DNA of 64,000 bases from Rhodobiaceae bacterium UBA7804 (GCA_002480495.1 DLCG01000009.1:412566-476565); one strand, 5' to 3'; positions 16,376 through 25,069 are shown, counted from the stretch's first letter. Made by a program: numbers and translations. Notes: generated from the sequence alone by a model not told the origin.

Positions 16376-17332
16376 ATGAGGAAGCCACTACATGTGGCCC
16401 ATCGCGGCGGCGCGGGTCTCTGGCCGGAAAACACCATGGCCGCCTTCACGCGCGCAATTGCCGCGGGCGCGGACGGCATCGAACTGGACGTCCATCTGTC
16501 GAAGGACGGCAAACTCGTCGTCCATCACGACGAAAGCCTCAAGCCTTCCATTGCGCGCGGGGCTGGCGGCGAATGGCTCACCCGCCCGACGCCGCTCCTG
16601 AAGGACCTCACCTTCGAGGAAATGCAGGCCTACGACATCGGCCGTCTCCGCCCCGGTGCGCGCTATGCCGGGCGCTATCCAGACCAGGTGCCTGCCGATG
16701 GTGAGCGCATTCCGCTTCTCTCCGACGTCTATCGCCTTGTGAAGGAGAAGACGAAGCCCGGCTTCCGCCTCTATGTGGAACTGAAGACGTCGCTGCTCGA
16801 CCTCTCGCAATCGGCCGATCCGGTGGAACTCGCCGATGCCGCCGTCGCCCTTACCCGCGATCACGAGCTCGATGAGACCGTCACCTTCGTTTCCTTCGAC
16901 TGGCGCGCGCTCGCCCGCGCGAAGGAGAAGGCGCCCCATATTCTCAATGCCTTCACGACGCTGCCCTTCTTCCAGCTCGACCCGGCAGACGCTTCCGCCG
17001 CGCGCGACGTACCGGGTTCGGAAGACGATCTCATCCGCAAGGCGTCGGCCGCCGGCGCGCCCTGGGCGGCGGGCTTCGACTGGCGAAACGAGAAGGGCGC
17101 GACTTTCGCCGAACGAATGCTCAAGGCCATAGCCTCGGGCCCGGCCGATGGCTGGTTCTCCTGGCATGGCGACGTGACGCCGGAGACCGCGGCGAAGGCG
17201 AAGGAACTAGGCCTTGCCGTCTCCTGCTGGACGGTCGACGAAGAAGAGGAAATGAAGCGGCTCGCCGCGCTCGGCGTCGAGGCGATCCTTACCGACCGCC
17301 CGGACCGGCTCGCGAAAGCACTTCCCCAATGA
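16376..17332 (+). CDS. ugpQ: Glycerophosphodiester phosphodiesterase
   Basis: 318 residues from ATG 16376 (MRKPLHVAHRGGAGLWPENT). Family hallmarks are HRGG-x3-PENT near the start, the metal-binding GIELDVHLSKDGKLVVHHDE (about residues 36-55), and the end motif CWTVDEEEEMKRLAALGVEA with ILTDRPD. It hydrolyses glycerophosphodiesters to glycerol-3-phosphate and an alcohol. No signal peptide is present, so it is probably cytosolic like UgpQ rather than periplasmic GlpQ. The frame is open 38 codons upstream, but those residues lack family similarity. Confidence 0.93.
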   Translation: MRKPLHVAHRGGAGLWPENTMAAFTRAIAAGADGIELDVHLSKDGKLVVHHDESLKPSIARGAGGEWLTRPTPLLKDLTFEEMQAYDIGRLRPGARYAGRYPDQVPADGERIPLLSDVYRLVKEKTKPGFRLYVELKTSLLDLSQSADPVELADAAVALTRDHELDETVTFVSFDWRALARAKEKAPHILNAFTTLPFFQLDPADASAARDVPGSEDDLIRKASAAGAPWAAGFDWRNEKGATFAERMLKAIASGPADGWFSWHGDVTPETAAKAKELGLAVSCWTVDEEEEMKRLAALGVEAILTDRPDRLAKALPQ

Positions 17333-17335
17333 GAA

Positions 17336-17365
17336 AAGGCCCGGTCGCGAAACCGGGCCTTCTTT
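17336..17365. terminator. Bidirectional terminator between ugpQ and infC
   Basis: A perfect 10-bp stem AAGGCCCGGT (17336-17345) and ACCGGGCCTT (17352-17361) with a 6-nt loop lies between the convergent ugpQ and infC stop codons. T-rich sequence follows on the plus strand and A-rich sequence (T-rich on the other strand) precedes it. Confidence 0.85.
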
Positions 17366-17384
17366 CCTTCGATATGCGGCGGCC

Positions 17385-17921
17385 TCAGCGCGGCGCCAGC
17401 ACCATGATCATCTGACGGCCTTCGAGGCGGGGATAGAGTTCGACCTTCGCGATCTCCTCTACCTGTTCCTTGACCTTGTTCAGGAGCTGCATGCCGAGTT
17501 CCTGATGCGCCATCTCGCGTCCGCGGAAGCGAAGCGTGACCTTCACCTTGTCGCCCTCTTCGAAGAAGCGAAGCATGGAGCGCATCTTCACGTCGTAGTC
17601 ATGCGTGTCGATGTTCGGGCGCATCTTGATTTCCTTGACCTCGACGGTCTTCTGCTTCTTGCGCGCCTCGTTGGCCTTTTTCTGGGCCTGATACTTGTAT
17701 TTCCCGTAGTCGAGGAGTTTGCACACGGGAGGCTTCGCATTCGGCGATACCTCGACCAGATCCAGCCCGGCCTCCTCGGCCATGCGGATCGCCTCGTCGG
17801 TTGGGATAACGCCGCGCTTTTCGCCCTCGGCGTCAATGAGCAACACGGTCGGCTCATCGATCATGTCGTTTATGCGCGGGCCCTCTTTCGTGGGCGGCGC
17901 CTGCATCGGTCTGCGAGCTAT
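17385..17921 (-). CDS. infC: Translation initiation factor IF-3
   Basis: About 178 residues. Both IF-3 domains are complete: N-terminal GPRINDMIDEPTVLLIDAEG and PNAKPPVCKLLDYGKYKYQ, and C-terminal VKEIKMRPNIDTHDYDVKMR and VKVTLRFRGREMAHQELG. It blocks 50S joining and proofreads start codons. The start is unusual. A GTG at 17927 lies only 2 nt after AAGGAG, too close, while an ATA codon at 17921 is 8 nt away. A rare ATA start, recalling the AUU start used for infC autoregulation in E. coli, is the better fit. The gene is not beside rpmI-rplT. Confidence 0.93.
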   Translation of the reverse strand: MARRPMQAPPTKEGPRINDMIDEPTVLLIDAEGEKRGVIPTDEAIRMAEEAGLDLVEVSPNAKPPVCKLLDYGKYKYQAQKKANEARKKQKTVEVKEIKMRPNIDTHDYDVKMRSMLRFFEEGDKVKVTLRFRGREMAHQELGMQLLNKVKEQVEEIAKVELYPRLEGRQMIMVLAPR

Positions 17922-18097
17922 GAACACTTCTCCTTCTATTGATCCGGCCGCAGGATCGCGCCCGGGAAACGGGAAGATACCGCAAATGACGCCTTCCCGG
18001 CGTTTGCGTTCCCTGTCCGCCTCCCGGTGGTGCCCAACCCGGACACCCTCCGGAAAAATCCAGCACAGCTATAGATTTGAAGCCAGCCGCCCGCAAG

Positions 18098-18466
18098 TCA
18101 AGAAAGGGACGGCGCGGGATCGTCGAAAGCGTCTTCCGGCGCTCTTTCGTGCCATTGTGGCCTCGGCCACACACAGAAACGCATGAAACGCGTCATCCGG
18201 CTGCCTTCGAGGTCGTAGATATGAGCGGGAGAGGCCCAGGACAAGCGCCGTGCCCGCGCGAGAAAGGCCGATGCGCTCCGTATCGCGCCGTCTTCCCAGC
18301 AGATATCGGCGATATCTCCCGCCTTGCGGCGGCCTTCAGGCGTCGTCAGCAGGATCAGACGGGCCCCGGAATGCGCCGCGCGGATCGCCCCCAGCGCCTT
18401 CCTTGCAGGTCCGGGCCCGCCGCGGCCGAGCCAGATCGCGACGATTCTTTCGCCCGCTTCAGCCAC
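18098..18466 (-). CDS. Short GT9 (heptosyltransferase-like) N-terminal-domain protein, probably truncated
   Basis: 122 residues from a GTG that overlaps the end of the upstream glycosyltransferase by 8 nt. The sequence follows the start of glycosyltransferase family 9: ERIVAIWLGRGGPGPARKAL, AIRAAHSGARLILLTTPEGR, then SPAHIYDLEGSRMTRFM. Full GT9 enzymes are about 300-350 residues and carry a C-terminal nucleotide-sugar domain, which is missing here; only about 170 nt follow before infC. It may be a decayed remnant or a small partner of the GT4 enzyme. Confidence 0.6.
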   Translation of the reverse strand: MAEAGERIVAIWLGRGGPGPARKALGAIRAAHSGARLILLTTPEGRRKAGDIADICWEDGAIRSASAFLARARRLSWASPAHIYDLEGSRMTRFMRFCVWPRPQWHERAPEDAFDDPAPSLS

Positions 18467-19664
18467 GGCGCTTCGCGATGAGCTGGGCATAGATGCCGAG
18501 CGTCGTCTCGCACATGACGCCGACCGAATAATGCGCCACGGCGTTCTCATGGCCCCTCGCGCCCATGGCCGCCCGCGCCTCGGGCCCCATCTCGACCGCC
18601 TTCTTCATGGCTTCCGCCAGCGCGGCCGCATCGCCGGGGGCAACGCGAAAACCCGTCTCGCCCTCGATCACCGTTTCCTGCTGCCCGCCCGCATCCGACA
18701 CGATGACAGGGCGGGACGCGGCCTGCGCCTCCACTGCCGTCCGCCCGAAGGGTTCCGGCTCAATCGAGGGCGACAGCACCACATCCGCCAGTGCATAACC
18801 CGCCGCCATGTCCTCGCCATGTCCGACGAGCCGCGCGCGGCCCTGCAAACCCGCCGCCGCGATCGCGCTTTCAAGTTCGCTCACGTAATTGTCGCGGCCC
18901 TGCGCATCGCCTGCCAGCAGCAGAGTGAAATCGCGAATGCCGCTTTCCGCGAGAAGCCGCGACGCCTCGATGGAGACGAGCTGCCCCTTCCAGCGCGTCA
19001 GCCGCGCGGCATGAACGAAGACGGTTCCCGATGTCTCGCCGATGCCCCATCGCCGCGCCAGCGCCTCGATGCGGGGCGGCGTCACGCTCGCATAGGCTTC
19101 GATGTCGATGCCCCGCGGCACGGTGAAGATGCGGCCATCCTGCGGCGCATGAACCTTGCGGATATTTCCGGCGGTGTAGGCGGAGTTCGCGATCACGGCG
19201 TCGCCGCGCACCATCACCGAATTGTAGAAGACCTTGAGGCGCGGCTTTTCATGCACACGCGAATGATAGGTCGTGATGAAGGGCACGTTCGCGCGCCGCG
19301 CCGCCGCGAGCGCGCTCCATGCGGGCGCCCGCGAACGCGCATGGACGAGATCGACGCCCTCGCGCGCGATCACGCGCGCCAGACGCTCCACATTCAGCGC
19401 CATGATGACCGGGTTCTTCGAATGGACGGCCATGTCGATATGTTCGGCGCCCGACACCGCAAGCTCCGGCACCATGCGCCCGCCCCGGCTCGCAACGATG
19501 GCGCGCCCTCCCGCCGCCACGACCGCGCGCGCGACATCGACCGTCGTGCGTTCCGCGCCGCCCGTTTCGAGCGCGGGCACGACCTGCAAGATTGTCGGAC
19601 GCGGCGAAAGGTTTTCGAATGGGTTGGCCAAGCCGGGGAATCCCTGTTGGATGAGCTGAAACAC
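18459..19664 (-). CDS. Glycosyltransferase family 4 (group 1)
   Basis: 401 residues in the GT-B fold. The N-terminal acceptor domain starts TILQVVPALETGGAERTTVD. The C-terminal domain has FVHAARLTRWKGQLVSIEAS and the nucleotide-sugar site SIEPEPFGRTAVEAQAASRP, whose first Glu fits the EX7E motif. GT4 enzymes of this kind add sugars during LPS or capsule synthesis. The annotated start is a GTG with a weak ribosome site; an internal TTG just before ANPFEN is an alternative. It is divergent from the hydrolase at 19686. Confidence 0.88.
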   Translation of the reverse strand: MFQLIQQGFPGLANPFENLSPRPTILQVVPALETGGAERTTVDVARAVVAAGGRAIVASRGGRMVPELAVSGAEHIDMAVHSKNPVIMALNVERLARVIAREGVDLVHARSRAPAWSALAAARRANVPFITTYHSRVHEKPRLKVFYNSVMVRGDAVIANSAYTAGNIRKVHAPQDGRIFTVPRGIDIEAYASVTPPRIEALARRWGIGETSGTVFVHAARLTRWKGQLVSIEASRLLAESGIRDFTLLLAGDAQGRDNYVSELESAIAAAGLQGRARLVGHGEDMAAGYALADVVLSPSIEPEPFGRTAVEAQAASRPVIVSDAGGQQETVIEGETGFRVAPGDAAALAEAMKKAVEMGPEARAAMGARGHENAVAHYSVGVMCETTLGIYAQLIAKRRG

Positions 19665-19685
19665 AAGTCAGAGAAGCACCAGACA

Positions 19686-20480
19686 ATGACCGACAGCCCC
19701 TCTCCCCGCAAGCTCGCGCGCCCCGGATATGAAGGCAGCGAAGCCGAGGAACTCGCCTATATGCTGGAGACGCCGGAGAAGCCTTCCGGCCCCACCGGCC
19801 TCACCTGGCTTGGCGGCTTCAAGTCCGACATGACCGGCACCAAGGCATCCGCCCTCGCGGACTGGGCTAAGGCTTCAAACCGTCATTTCCTGCGCTTCGA
19901 CTATTACGCGCATGGCGCATCGAGCGGCGATTTTCGCAAGGCCACGATCGGCCGCTGGCTGGACGATGCGCTCGCCGCCATCGACCAGCTCGCCGAAGGT
20001 CCGCAGGTGCTGATCGGCTCCAGCATGGGCGGCTGGATGGCGCTTCTCGCCGCACTGGCGCGGCCCGAACGCGTGAAAGGCCTCGTCCTCATCGCGCCCG
20101 CGCCGGACTTCACGGAAGAACTCATGTGGAAGACATTTTCGGGCGAGATCCGGGAAACGCTGACGCGCGACGGCATCTATTGCGAGCCCTCGGATTATGA
20201 CGACGAGCCCTACGAGATCACGATGAAGCTGATCGAGGAGGGCCGAAATCACCTGATCCTCGGCAAGCCCATTCCTCTCGCCTGTCCCGTGCGCATCCTT
20301 CAGGGCATGAAGGACCCGGACGTACCGTGGGCACACGCCATGCGCCTCGTCGAAACGCTGAAGAGCGACGACGTCACCATCAATCTGTCGAAATCGGGCG
20401 ATCACAGGCTTTCGACGCCGAAAGACATCGCGTGTCTCACTCAGACGATCGAGATGCTGCTGGAGGAGGTCGAGGGGTAG
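19686..20480 (+). CDS. Alpha/beta hydrolase
   Basis: 264 residues. The nucleophile elbow LIGSSMGGWMALLAA contains G-S-S-M-G. The acid is probably in GMKDPDVPWAHAM and the His in SGDHRLSTPKD. The catalytic triad is therefore complete, unlike the fold relative at 1661. The sequence most resembles short serine hydrolases or palmitoyl-thioesterase-like enzymes; the substrate is unknown. The ATG lies 21 bp from the divergent glycosyltransferase start, so promoters of both overlap. Confidence 0.88.
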   Translation: MTDSPSPRKLARPGYEGSEAEELAYMLETPEKPSGPTGLTWLGGFKSDMTGTKASALADWAKASNRHFLRFDYYAHGASSGDFRKATIGRWLDDALAAIDQLAEGPQVLIGSSMGGWMALLAALARPERVKGLVLIAPAPDFTEELMWKTFSGEIRETLTRDGIYCEPSDYDDEPYEITMKLIEEGRNHLILGKPIPLACPVRILQGMKDPDVPWAHAMRLVETLKSDDVTINLSKSGDHRLSTPKDIACLTQTIEMLLEEVEG

Positions 20481-20504
20481 GAGGTCAACCCTCCGTCCGC
20501 TCCA

Positions 20505-20607
20505 CGTCATTGCGAGTAGGCGAAGGGAGCGAAGCAATCCAGGAGCCACAAGCTCCGTGCCTGCCGCCCCTGGATTGCTTCGCTCCCTTCGGTCGCTCGC
20601 AATGACG
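20505..20607. repeat. Palindromic intergenic repeat
   Basis: Two 39-nt arms (20505-20543 and 20569-20607) are inverted copies that match at 35 of 39 positions around a 25-nt loop. The outer end begins CGTCATTGCGAG, and the arms contain GAAGGGAGCGAAGCAATCC. Elements of this kind, with the CATTGCGAGCGAAGCAATCC theme, are scattered between genes in many bacterial genomes. It separates the convergent hydrolase and the gene at 20622 and could serve as a terminator. Confidence 0.8.
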
Positions 20608-20621
20608 AAGGAGTAGAAGCC

Positions 20622-21020
20622 TCAATCCACCTGCGGCAGCATGCGGTCGGCCTTGCGGAAATAGGCGCGGGCAAAGTTCAGCAACTGGCCATCCGTCGGG
20701 TGATCGACCGTCTCGATGCCGACGACATTTTCGGCGATGGACGCATGCTTCTTCTGCAAACGCTTGAGGAAGCCGAATTTCGCATTGGCCGGCCCGACGA
20801 TCAGGATTTCGCCCGCCCCGGCCAGCTTTTCCGCCACCTCGTCGAAGAAAGCCGCATCTTCCGACTCCCGCCAGCTCGCCCGGCCGCTGAACTGCGCGTG
20901 TTTACGCATGGCGTGTTCCTTGGGCGTCACCTTGTCGGCATTCGCATCGTCGGCATTGAAGTCGAGAATGCGCGCAGCATGGTGATCGATCCAGACGACG
21001 GCGTGGAAGTGTTTGGTCAT
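20622..21020 (-). CDS. Hypothetical protein, possible eRF1-like (baeRF/translational-machinery) family
   Basis: 132 residues from ATG 21020, with GGAGG 4 nt upstream. The N-terminal half has AVVWIDHHAARILDF. The C-terminal half, EILIVGPANAKFGFLKRLQK and ETVDHPTDGQLLNFAR, resembles the third domain of archaeo-eukaryotic release factors seen in bacterial baeRF-like proteins. The assignment is from pattern only. It is a single gene with no obvious operon partner. Confidence 0.65.
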   Translation of the reverse strand: MTKHFHAVVWIDHHAARILDFNADDANADKVTPKEHAMRKHAQFSGRASWRESEDAAFFDEVAEKLAGAGEILIVGPANAKFGFLKRLQKKHASIAENVVGIETVDHPTDGQLLNFARAYFRKADRMLPQVD

Positions 21021-21123
21021 GGAGGCCTCCGCATGAGTTTCCCGCATTATAGCGCCGCTCTCCCCCGCCGCTCTGCGGCAGAATGGCCTGCGTCATAGCG
21101 CCCTTCCGCCGGATCAAACCCGC

Positions 21124-22002
21124 TCAGAGCGTCGCAAGCAACGCCTTCAATCCCTCACGATAGGTCGGGTAGGAAAGCTCGACGCCGAGTTCCTCGTGCA
21201 TCCGAGCATTGGAGACGCGGCGCGACGCCATATAGAAGCTCCGCGCCATGGGCGAGAGGTCCGCCTCCTCGAAAGGGATTTCGGGCGGCGGCGGCCGGCC
21301 CAGAAGCTCCGCCGCATAGGCGACGACTTCAGGCGCGGGCGCCGGCTCGTCGTCGCAGACATTGTAGATCGCACCGGGGTTCGGCTTCGCCATCGAGGCT
21401 TCCAGCACATTCGCGATGTCCTCGACATGGATGCGCGAGAATATCTGCCCTTCCTTCACGATGCGCTTGGCCGTGCCGTCCATCACGCCCTTGAGCTGGT
21501 TGCGCCCTGGCCCATAGATTCCGGCGAGACGAAAAATATGAAGCGGCAGACCGCTTTCGCCTGCGAGTTCCTGCCATTCGCGCTCGGCGGAAGCGCGCCT
21601 GTCGCTTCTCGCGACGTTCGGATCGAGCGGCGTCTCCTCGCTCACCCATTCTCCCTGCCTGTCGCCATAGACGCCGGTTGTCGAAAGATAGCCCGCCCAA
21701 CGGATTTCCGGCGCTGCAGCCTTCACCGCCTCGCGATGCGCGGCAAGAACGGGATCGCCCGCTTCGGTTGGCGGCGTCGAAATCAGGAGATGCGTCGTGC
21801 CGGAAAGCGCGGCGGCGGGATCGGCAAGCGGATGATCGTTGCCAAAGATGAAAGGCTCGATGCCTTCCGCCCTCAGCCGCGCCGCGCCCTCCGCCGTGCG
21901 GCAGGTGCCCGCCACCTCGAAGCCTTGTGCCTTCAGGCGGGACGCAAGGACCCGGGCGCTGTAGCCGCAGCCGAAGCAGAAGAGCCTTCCCTTGCCGCCC
22001 AT
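21124..22002 (-). CDS. NAD(P)-dependent epimerase/reductase, extended SDR (YeeZ-like)
   Basis: 292 residues. A Rossmann start (RLFCFGCGYSARVLASRL) resembles GxGxxA/G dinucleotide-binding motifs. The middle has AGYLSTTGVYGDRQGEWVSE, with the S-T-T-G-V-Y-G pattern of extended SDRs. The later FRLAGIYGPGRNQLKGV and YNVCDDEPAPAPEVVAYAAE are typical of the YeeZ group of nucleoside-diphosphate-sugar epimerase-like proteins. Substrate unknown. It is divergent from the TPR gene, with starts 55 bp apart. Confidence 0.85.
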   Translation of the reverse strand: MGGKGRLFCFGCGYSARVLASRLKAQGFEVAGTCRTAEGAARLRAEGIEPFIFGNDHPLADPAAALSGTTHLLISTPPTEAGDPVLAAHREAVKAAAPEIRWAGYLSTTGVYGDRQGEWVSEETPLDPNVARSDRRASAEREWQELAGESGLPLHIFRLAGIYGPGRNQLKGVMDGTAKRIVKEGQIFSRIHVEDIANVLEASMAKPNPGAIYNVCDDEPAPAPEVVAYAAELLGRPPPPEIPFEEADLSPMARSFYMASRRVSNARMHEELGVELSYPTYREGLKALLATL

Positions 22003-22057
22003 CTTTTCCTCTTTCTTTCACTTGCAAGAAGGATGCGCCGGGGCGAGGCTGTGCGCC

Positions 22058-22819
22058 ATGAAAAACCCGTCCGTCCTTCCTCTGATCCTGTCCCTCCTTC
22101 TCGCACCCGGCATGGCTGCAGCGCAAGCGGCGCCCGAAAGCCCGATAAATTATGACGCGTGCGTCGCGCTTGTCGAAAGCGATGCTTCGGCGGCGCTCGA
22201 CATGGCCGGATCGCTGAAACGTCGGCGCGGCGATGCGGAAGCGGGCGGCGTTCATTGCGAGGCGCTGGCGCTGATGGAGCTTGGCCGCCCGGCGGAAGCG
22301 GGAGACGCCTTTTTCGATCTCGCGGAGCGCCTCCTTCGCGCCGACGATGCGCTGCGTTCCGACGTCTATGCGCAGGCGGGCGATGCCTGGGCGCTCGGCG
22401 GCGAGTTCAAGCCCGCGATCCGCGCCTATGACAATGCGATTGCTCGCATGCCGGAAAGCGCTCCCTTCTATCAGGGGCGCGCACGCGTCAAGGCGCTTGC
22501 CGGCGAATGGGAAGGCGCGCGCGAGGATGCAGCCGAGGCGCTCGCCATCGATCCGAATTTTCCCGCAGCCATGCTGATCCGCGCCGCCGCGAACAGAACG
22601 CTCGGCTATCTGCGCGCTGCGCTTGTCGACGCCAATAACGCCGTCGAACTCAATCCGCATAATCTGGATGCGCTGCTCGAACGCGGTCTCGTTCACAAGG
22701 CACTAGGCGACAAGGCAAGCGCCTGGGCCGACTGGCAGGCGGCGGTGAAATACGCGAAGGACACGGGCCGCGAAGACGATCCCGCCGCGCTTGCCGCCGC
22801 GCATTACCTCAGCCAGTAG
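22058..22819 (+). CDS. Exported tetratricopeptide-repeat protein
   Basis: 253 residues from ATG 22058. Signal peptide MKNPSVLPLILSLLLAPGMA, probably cleaved after AAAQA. Several TPR units follow; the clearest are ALDIDPNFPAAMLIRAAANR-like (about 165-185) and NAVELNPHNLDALLERGLVH (about 202-221). Such proteins act as periplasmic protein-interaction scaffolds. The 3' end overlaps the convergent queG gene by 16 nt. Confidence 0.85.
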   Translation: MKNPSVLPLILSLLLAPGMAAAQAAPESPINYDACVALVESDASAALDMAGSLKRRRGDAEAGGVHCEALALMELGRPAEAGDAFFDLAERLLRADDALRSDVYAQAGDAWALGGEFKPAIRAYDNAIARMPESAPFYQGRARVKALAGEWEGAREDAAEALAIDPNFPAAMLIRAAANRTLGYLRAALVDANNAVELNPHNLDALLERGLVHKALGDKASAWADWQAAVKYAKDTGREDDPAALAAAHYLSQ

Positions 22820-23952
22820 CGCCACTCGCTTCGGACGTCCTCGTCCTCTTCCGTTTCGAGCGCGGCGGGGGCCAGCCCTTTCGTCTCTTCCGGGACGAGA
22901 CGCCCGAGCGCCCAGACCGCCATGGCGCGCACCAGCGGCGAGGAATCGCCGAGAAGCGCGCGGGCTTCCTGCGCAAGCCTTGTCTCTTCCGAATTTCCGA
23001 TGGCGATCAGGACGTTCCGCACGAAGCGGTCGCGCCCGATCCTCTTGACGGGCGAACCCGAGAAGAGCGCGCGGAAGGAAGGATCGTCGAGCTTCGCGAG
23101 ATCGGCGAGCAGCGGGCCTTTCAGTTCCTCGCGCGCATGGAAGGCTTCCTCCCGCGTCCGGCTCGCGAACTTGTTCCAGGGACAGACCGCGAGACAGTCG
23201 TCGCAGCCATAGATGCGGTTCCCCATCGGCTCGCGAAATTCGAGCGGGATGTGTCCCTTGTTCTCGATGGTGAGATAGGAAATACAGCGCCGCGCATCGA
23301 GTTCGTAAGGCGCGGGAAAGGCTTTCGTCGGGCATATGTCGAGGCAGCGGCGGCATTCGCCGCAGCGATCGTCATGGGGTGCGTCCGCCGCGAGGTCGAG
23401 CGTCGTGAAGATCGCGCCGAGAAAGAACCAGGAGCCGAGCTTGCGCGAAACGAGATTCGTGTGCTTGCCCTGCCAGCCGAGCCCGGCTGCTTCCGCGAAG
23501 GGCTTTTCCATCACGGGCGCGGTGTCGACAAAGACCTTCACTTCCGCGCCCGATGTTTCGGCAAGCCAGCGCGCGACCTGCTTCAGCCGCTTCTTCACGA
23601 GGTCATGGTAGTCGCGGTTCTGCGCATAAACGGAAATTGCCGCGCGGTCGCGCTCCTCCAGCGCGTCCAGCGGATCGCTCTCCGGCCCGTAATTCATCGC
23701 CAGCATGATGACGGATTTCGCATCCGGCCAGAGGGTTTGCGGGCTTGCGCGCCGCGCCGCCGTTTCTTCCATCCAGCCCATTTGCCCGTGCCGTCCGAGG
23801 CCGAGCCAGTGCTGCAACCGTGCGGGCAGGTCGGCGCGGGCATCGGCGCGCGCGATGCCGATATCGTCGAAACCCGCCTCATTCGCGCGGAGGATGAGCG
23901 CCTCGCGCAATGCCGTCTTGTCTGCCGTCCGTTCAGAAGTCGAGATTGGCAT
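22804..23952 (-). CDS. queG: Epoxyqueuosine reductase
   Basis: 382 residues. The enzyme reduces epoxyqueuosine to queuosine in the tRNA wobble base and uses cobalamin and two 4Fe-4S clusters. Both cluster motifs are intact: CGECRRCLDICPTKAF and GCDDCLAVCPWNKF. The GLGWQGKHTNLVSRKLGSWF and PVMEKPFAEAAGLG segments are typical, and a HEAT-like C-terminus follows. The ATG 23952 (MPISTSERTADKTALREA) overlaps the end of the GST gene by 20 nt, so they are coupled. The frame is open upstream but only as GST antisense-frame sequence. Confidence 0.95.
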   Translation of the reverse strand: MPISTSERTADKTALREALILRANEAGFDDIGIARADARADLPARLQHWLGLGRHGQMGWMEETAARRASPQTLWPDAKSVIMLAMNYGPESDPLDALEERDRAAISVYAQNRDYHDLVKKRLKQVARWLAETSGAEVKVFVDTAPVMEKPFAEAAGLGWQGKHTNLVSRKLGSWFFLGAIFTTLDLAADAPHDDRCGECRRCLDICPTKAFPAPYELDARRCISYLTIENKGHIPLEFREPMGNRIYGCDDCLAVCPWNKFASRTREEAFHAREELKGPLLADLAKLDDPSFRALFSGSPVKRIGRDRFVRNVLIAIGNSEETRLAQEARALLGDSSPLVRAMAVWALGRLVPEETKGLAPAALETEEDEDVRSEWRYWLR

Positions 23953-24613
23953 AGAGTTTCGGCGGCGGCATGCCGGGCACATGGTCGGCGAGGATGCCCC
24001 TGAAGGCCGGGCGCGACTTGATGCGCACATACCAGTCCTTCGCGCCCTGATACTGCGCCCAGGGCACGTCGCCCACATAGTCGAGGCAGGAAAGATGCGC
24101 GGCGGCCGTAAGATCGGCCAGCGTCATCGTCTCCCCGGCGAGCCAGTTCCGCTCCTCCATCAGGTAGCAGATATAGTCGAGATGGTAGCGCAGATTGTGG
24201 AGCGCCGCGCGCACCACCGTCATGTCGGGTGCGCCACCGCCTTCCGATGCGCCAAGAAAGCGCCGCGTCACCTTTTCGAAGATCAGCCCTTCGGAGACCT
24301 CGGCCGCGAACTTCCTGTCGAACCAGTCGACGAGGCGGCGCACTTCCGCCCGCTCGGCCGGATCTTCCGGCAGGAGCTTCACGTCGCCCGAGGTCTCTTC
24401 GAGATATTCCGCGATGGGCGTCGCGCCGCAAACGGGCTCGCCGCCATCCTCCACCAGCACGGGCACTTCGCCCGCCGGGTTCAGCATCAGGAATTCGCGC
24501 CGCCGCTCCCAGTCGCGCTCCTCGACCAGTTCGAAGTCGAGCCCCTTCTCGGCCATGACGAGGCGCACCTTGCGGCAGGCGGGAGAGATCGGCAGATGAT
24601 AGAGCTGGCGCAT
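23933..24613 (-). CDS. Glutathione S-transferase
   Basis: 226 residues from ATG 24613. The N-terminal thioredoxin-like domain starts MRQLYHLPISPACRKVRLVM and contains NPAGEVPVLVEDGG, with cis-Pro and the glutathione-binding V-P. An all-helical C-terminal domain follows (MTLADLTAAAHLSCLDYVGD). Substrate class unknown. It lies between cueR and queG in a minus-strand operon-like run, with a 37-nt gap to cueR. Confidence 0.92.
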   Translation of the reverse strand: MRQLYHLPISPACRKVRLVMAEKGLDFELVEERDWERRREFLMLNPAGEVPVLVEDGGEPVCGATPIAEYLEETSGDVKLLPEDPAERAEVRRLVDWFDRKFAAEVSEGLIFEKVTRRFLGASEGGGAPDMTVVRAALHNLRYHLDYICYLMEERNWLAGETMTLADLTAAAHLSCLDYVGDVPWAQYQGAKDWYVRIKSRPAFRGILADHVPGMPPPKLYANLDF

Positions 24614-24650
24614 GGGGCTCGCGGGGGCTTGGAGGACTTTGTCGTTTCTT

Positions 24651-25064
24651 TTATTTCGCGTCGGTTTCGGGGGCGGCGCCCGAGGCAAGTTCCTCGATGA
24701 TCGGGCAGTCGGGCCGTTCGTCGCCGTGGCATTTGCGCATGAGCGTCGAAAGCGTCGCCCGCATGGCGCGCAGGCTTTCGATCTTCTCGTCGATCTCGGC
24801 GACATGGTTCGCCGCGATGGCCTTCACGTCCGCGCTGGAGCGTTCCCGGTCGCGATAAAGCGCGAGGAGGTCGCGGCATTGCGCCACCGTGAAGCCCAGC
24901 GAACGCGCGCTCGCGATGAAGCGCAGCGTATGCACGTCCTCGTCCGAATAGGCCCGGTAGCCATTCGCATTCCGGTCCGCGCTTTCGATCAGCGCGATGT
25001 CCTCGTAATAGCGAATGGTCTTGGCTGGCACGCCGGAGCGGGCCGCCGCCTCTCCGATGTTCAT
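24651..25064 (-). CDS. cueR: Cu(I)-responsive MerR-family regulator (CueR/HmrR)
   Basis: 137 residues. The N-terminal winged helix MNIGEAAARSGVPAKTIRYY and the family block NGYRAYSDEDVHTLRFIASA are clear. The metal loop C-HGDERPD-C has two cysteines separated by seven residues and followed by PI, which matches the Cu(I) site of CueR. MerR-type regulators activate promoters with 19-bp spacers, usually for copper ATPases, but none lies in this window. The start is 5 nt after the NDUFA9-like gene stop. Confidence 0.9.
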   Translation of the reverse strand: MNIGEAAARSGVPAKTIRYYEDIALIESADRNANGYRAYSDEDVHTLRFIASARSLGFTVAQCRDLLALYRDRERSSADVKAIAANHVAEIDEKIESLRAMRATLSTLMRKCHGDERPDCPIIEELASGAAPETDAK

Positions 25065-25069
25065 CGCTC

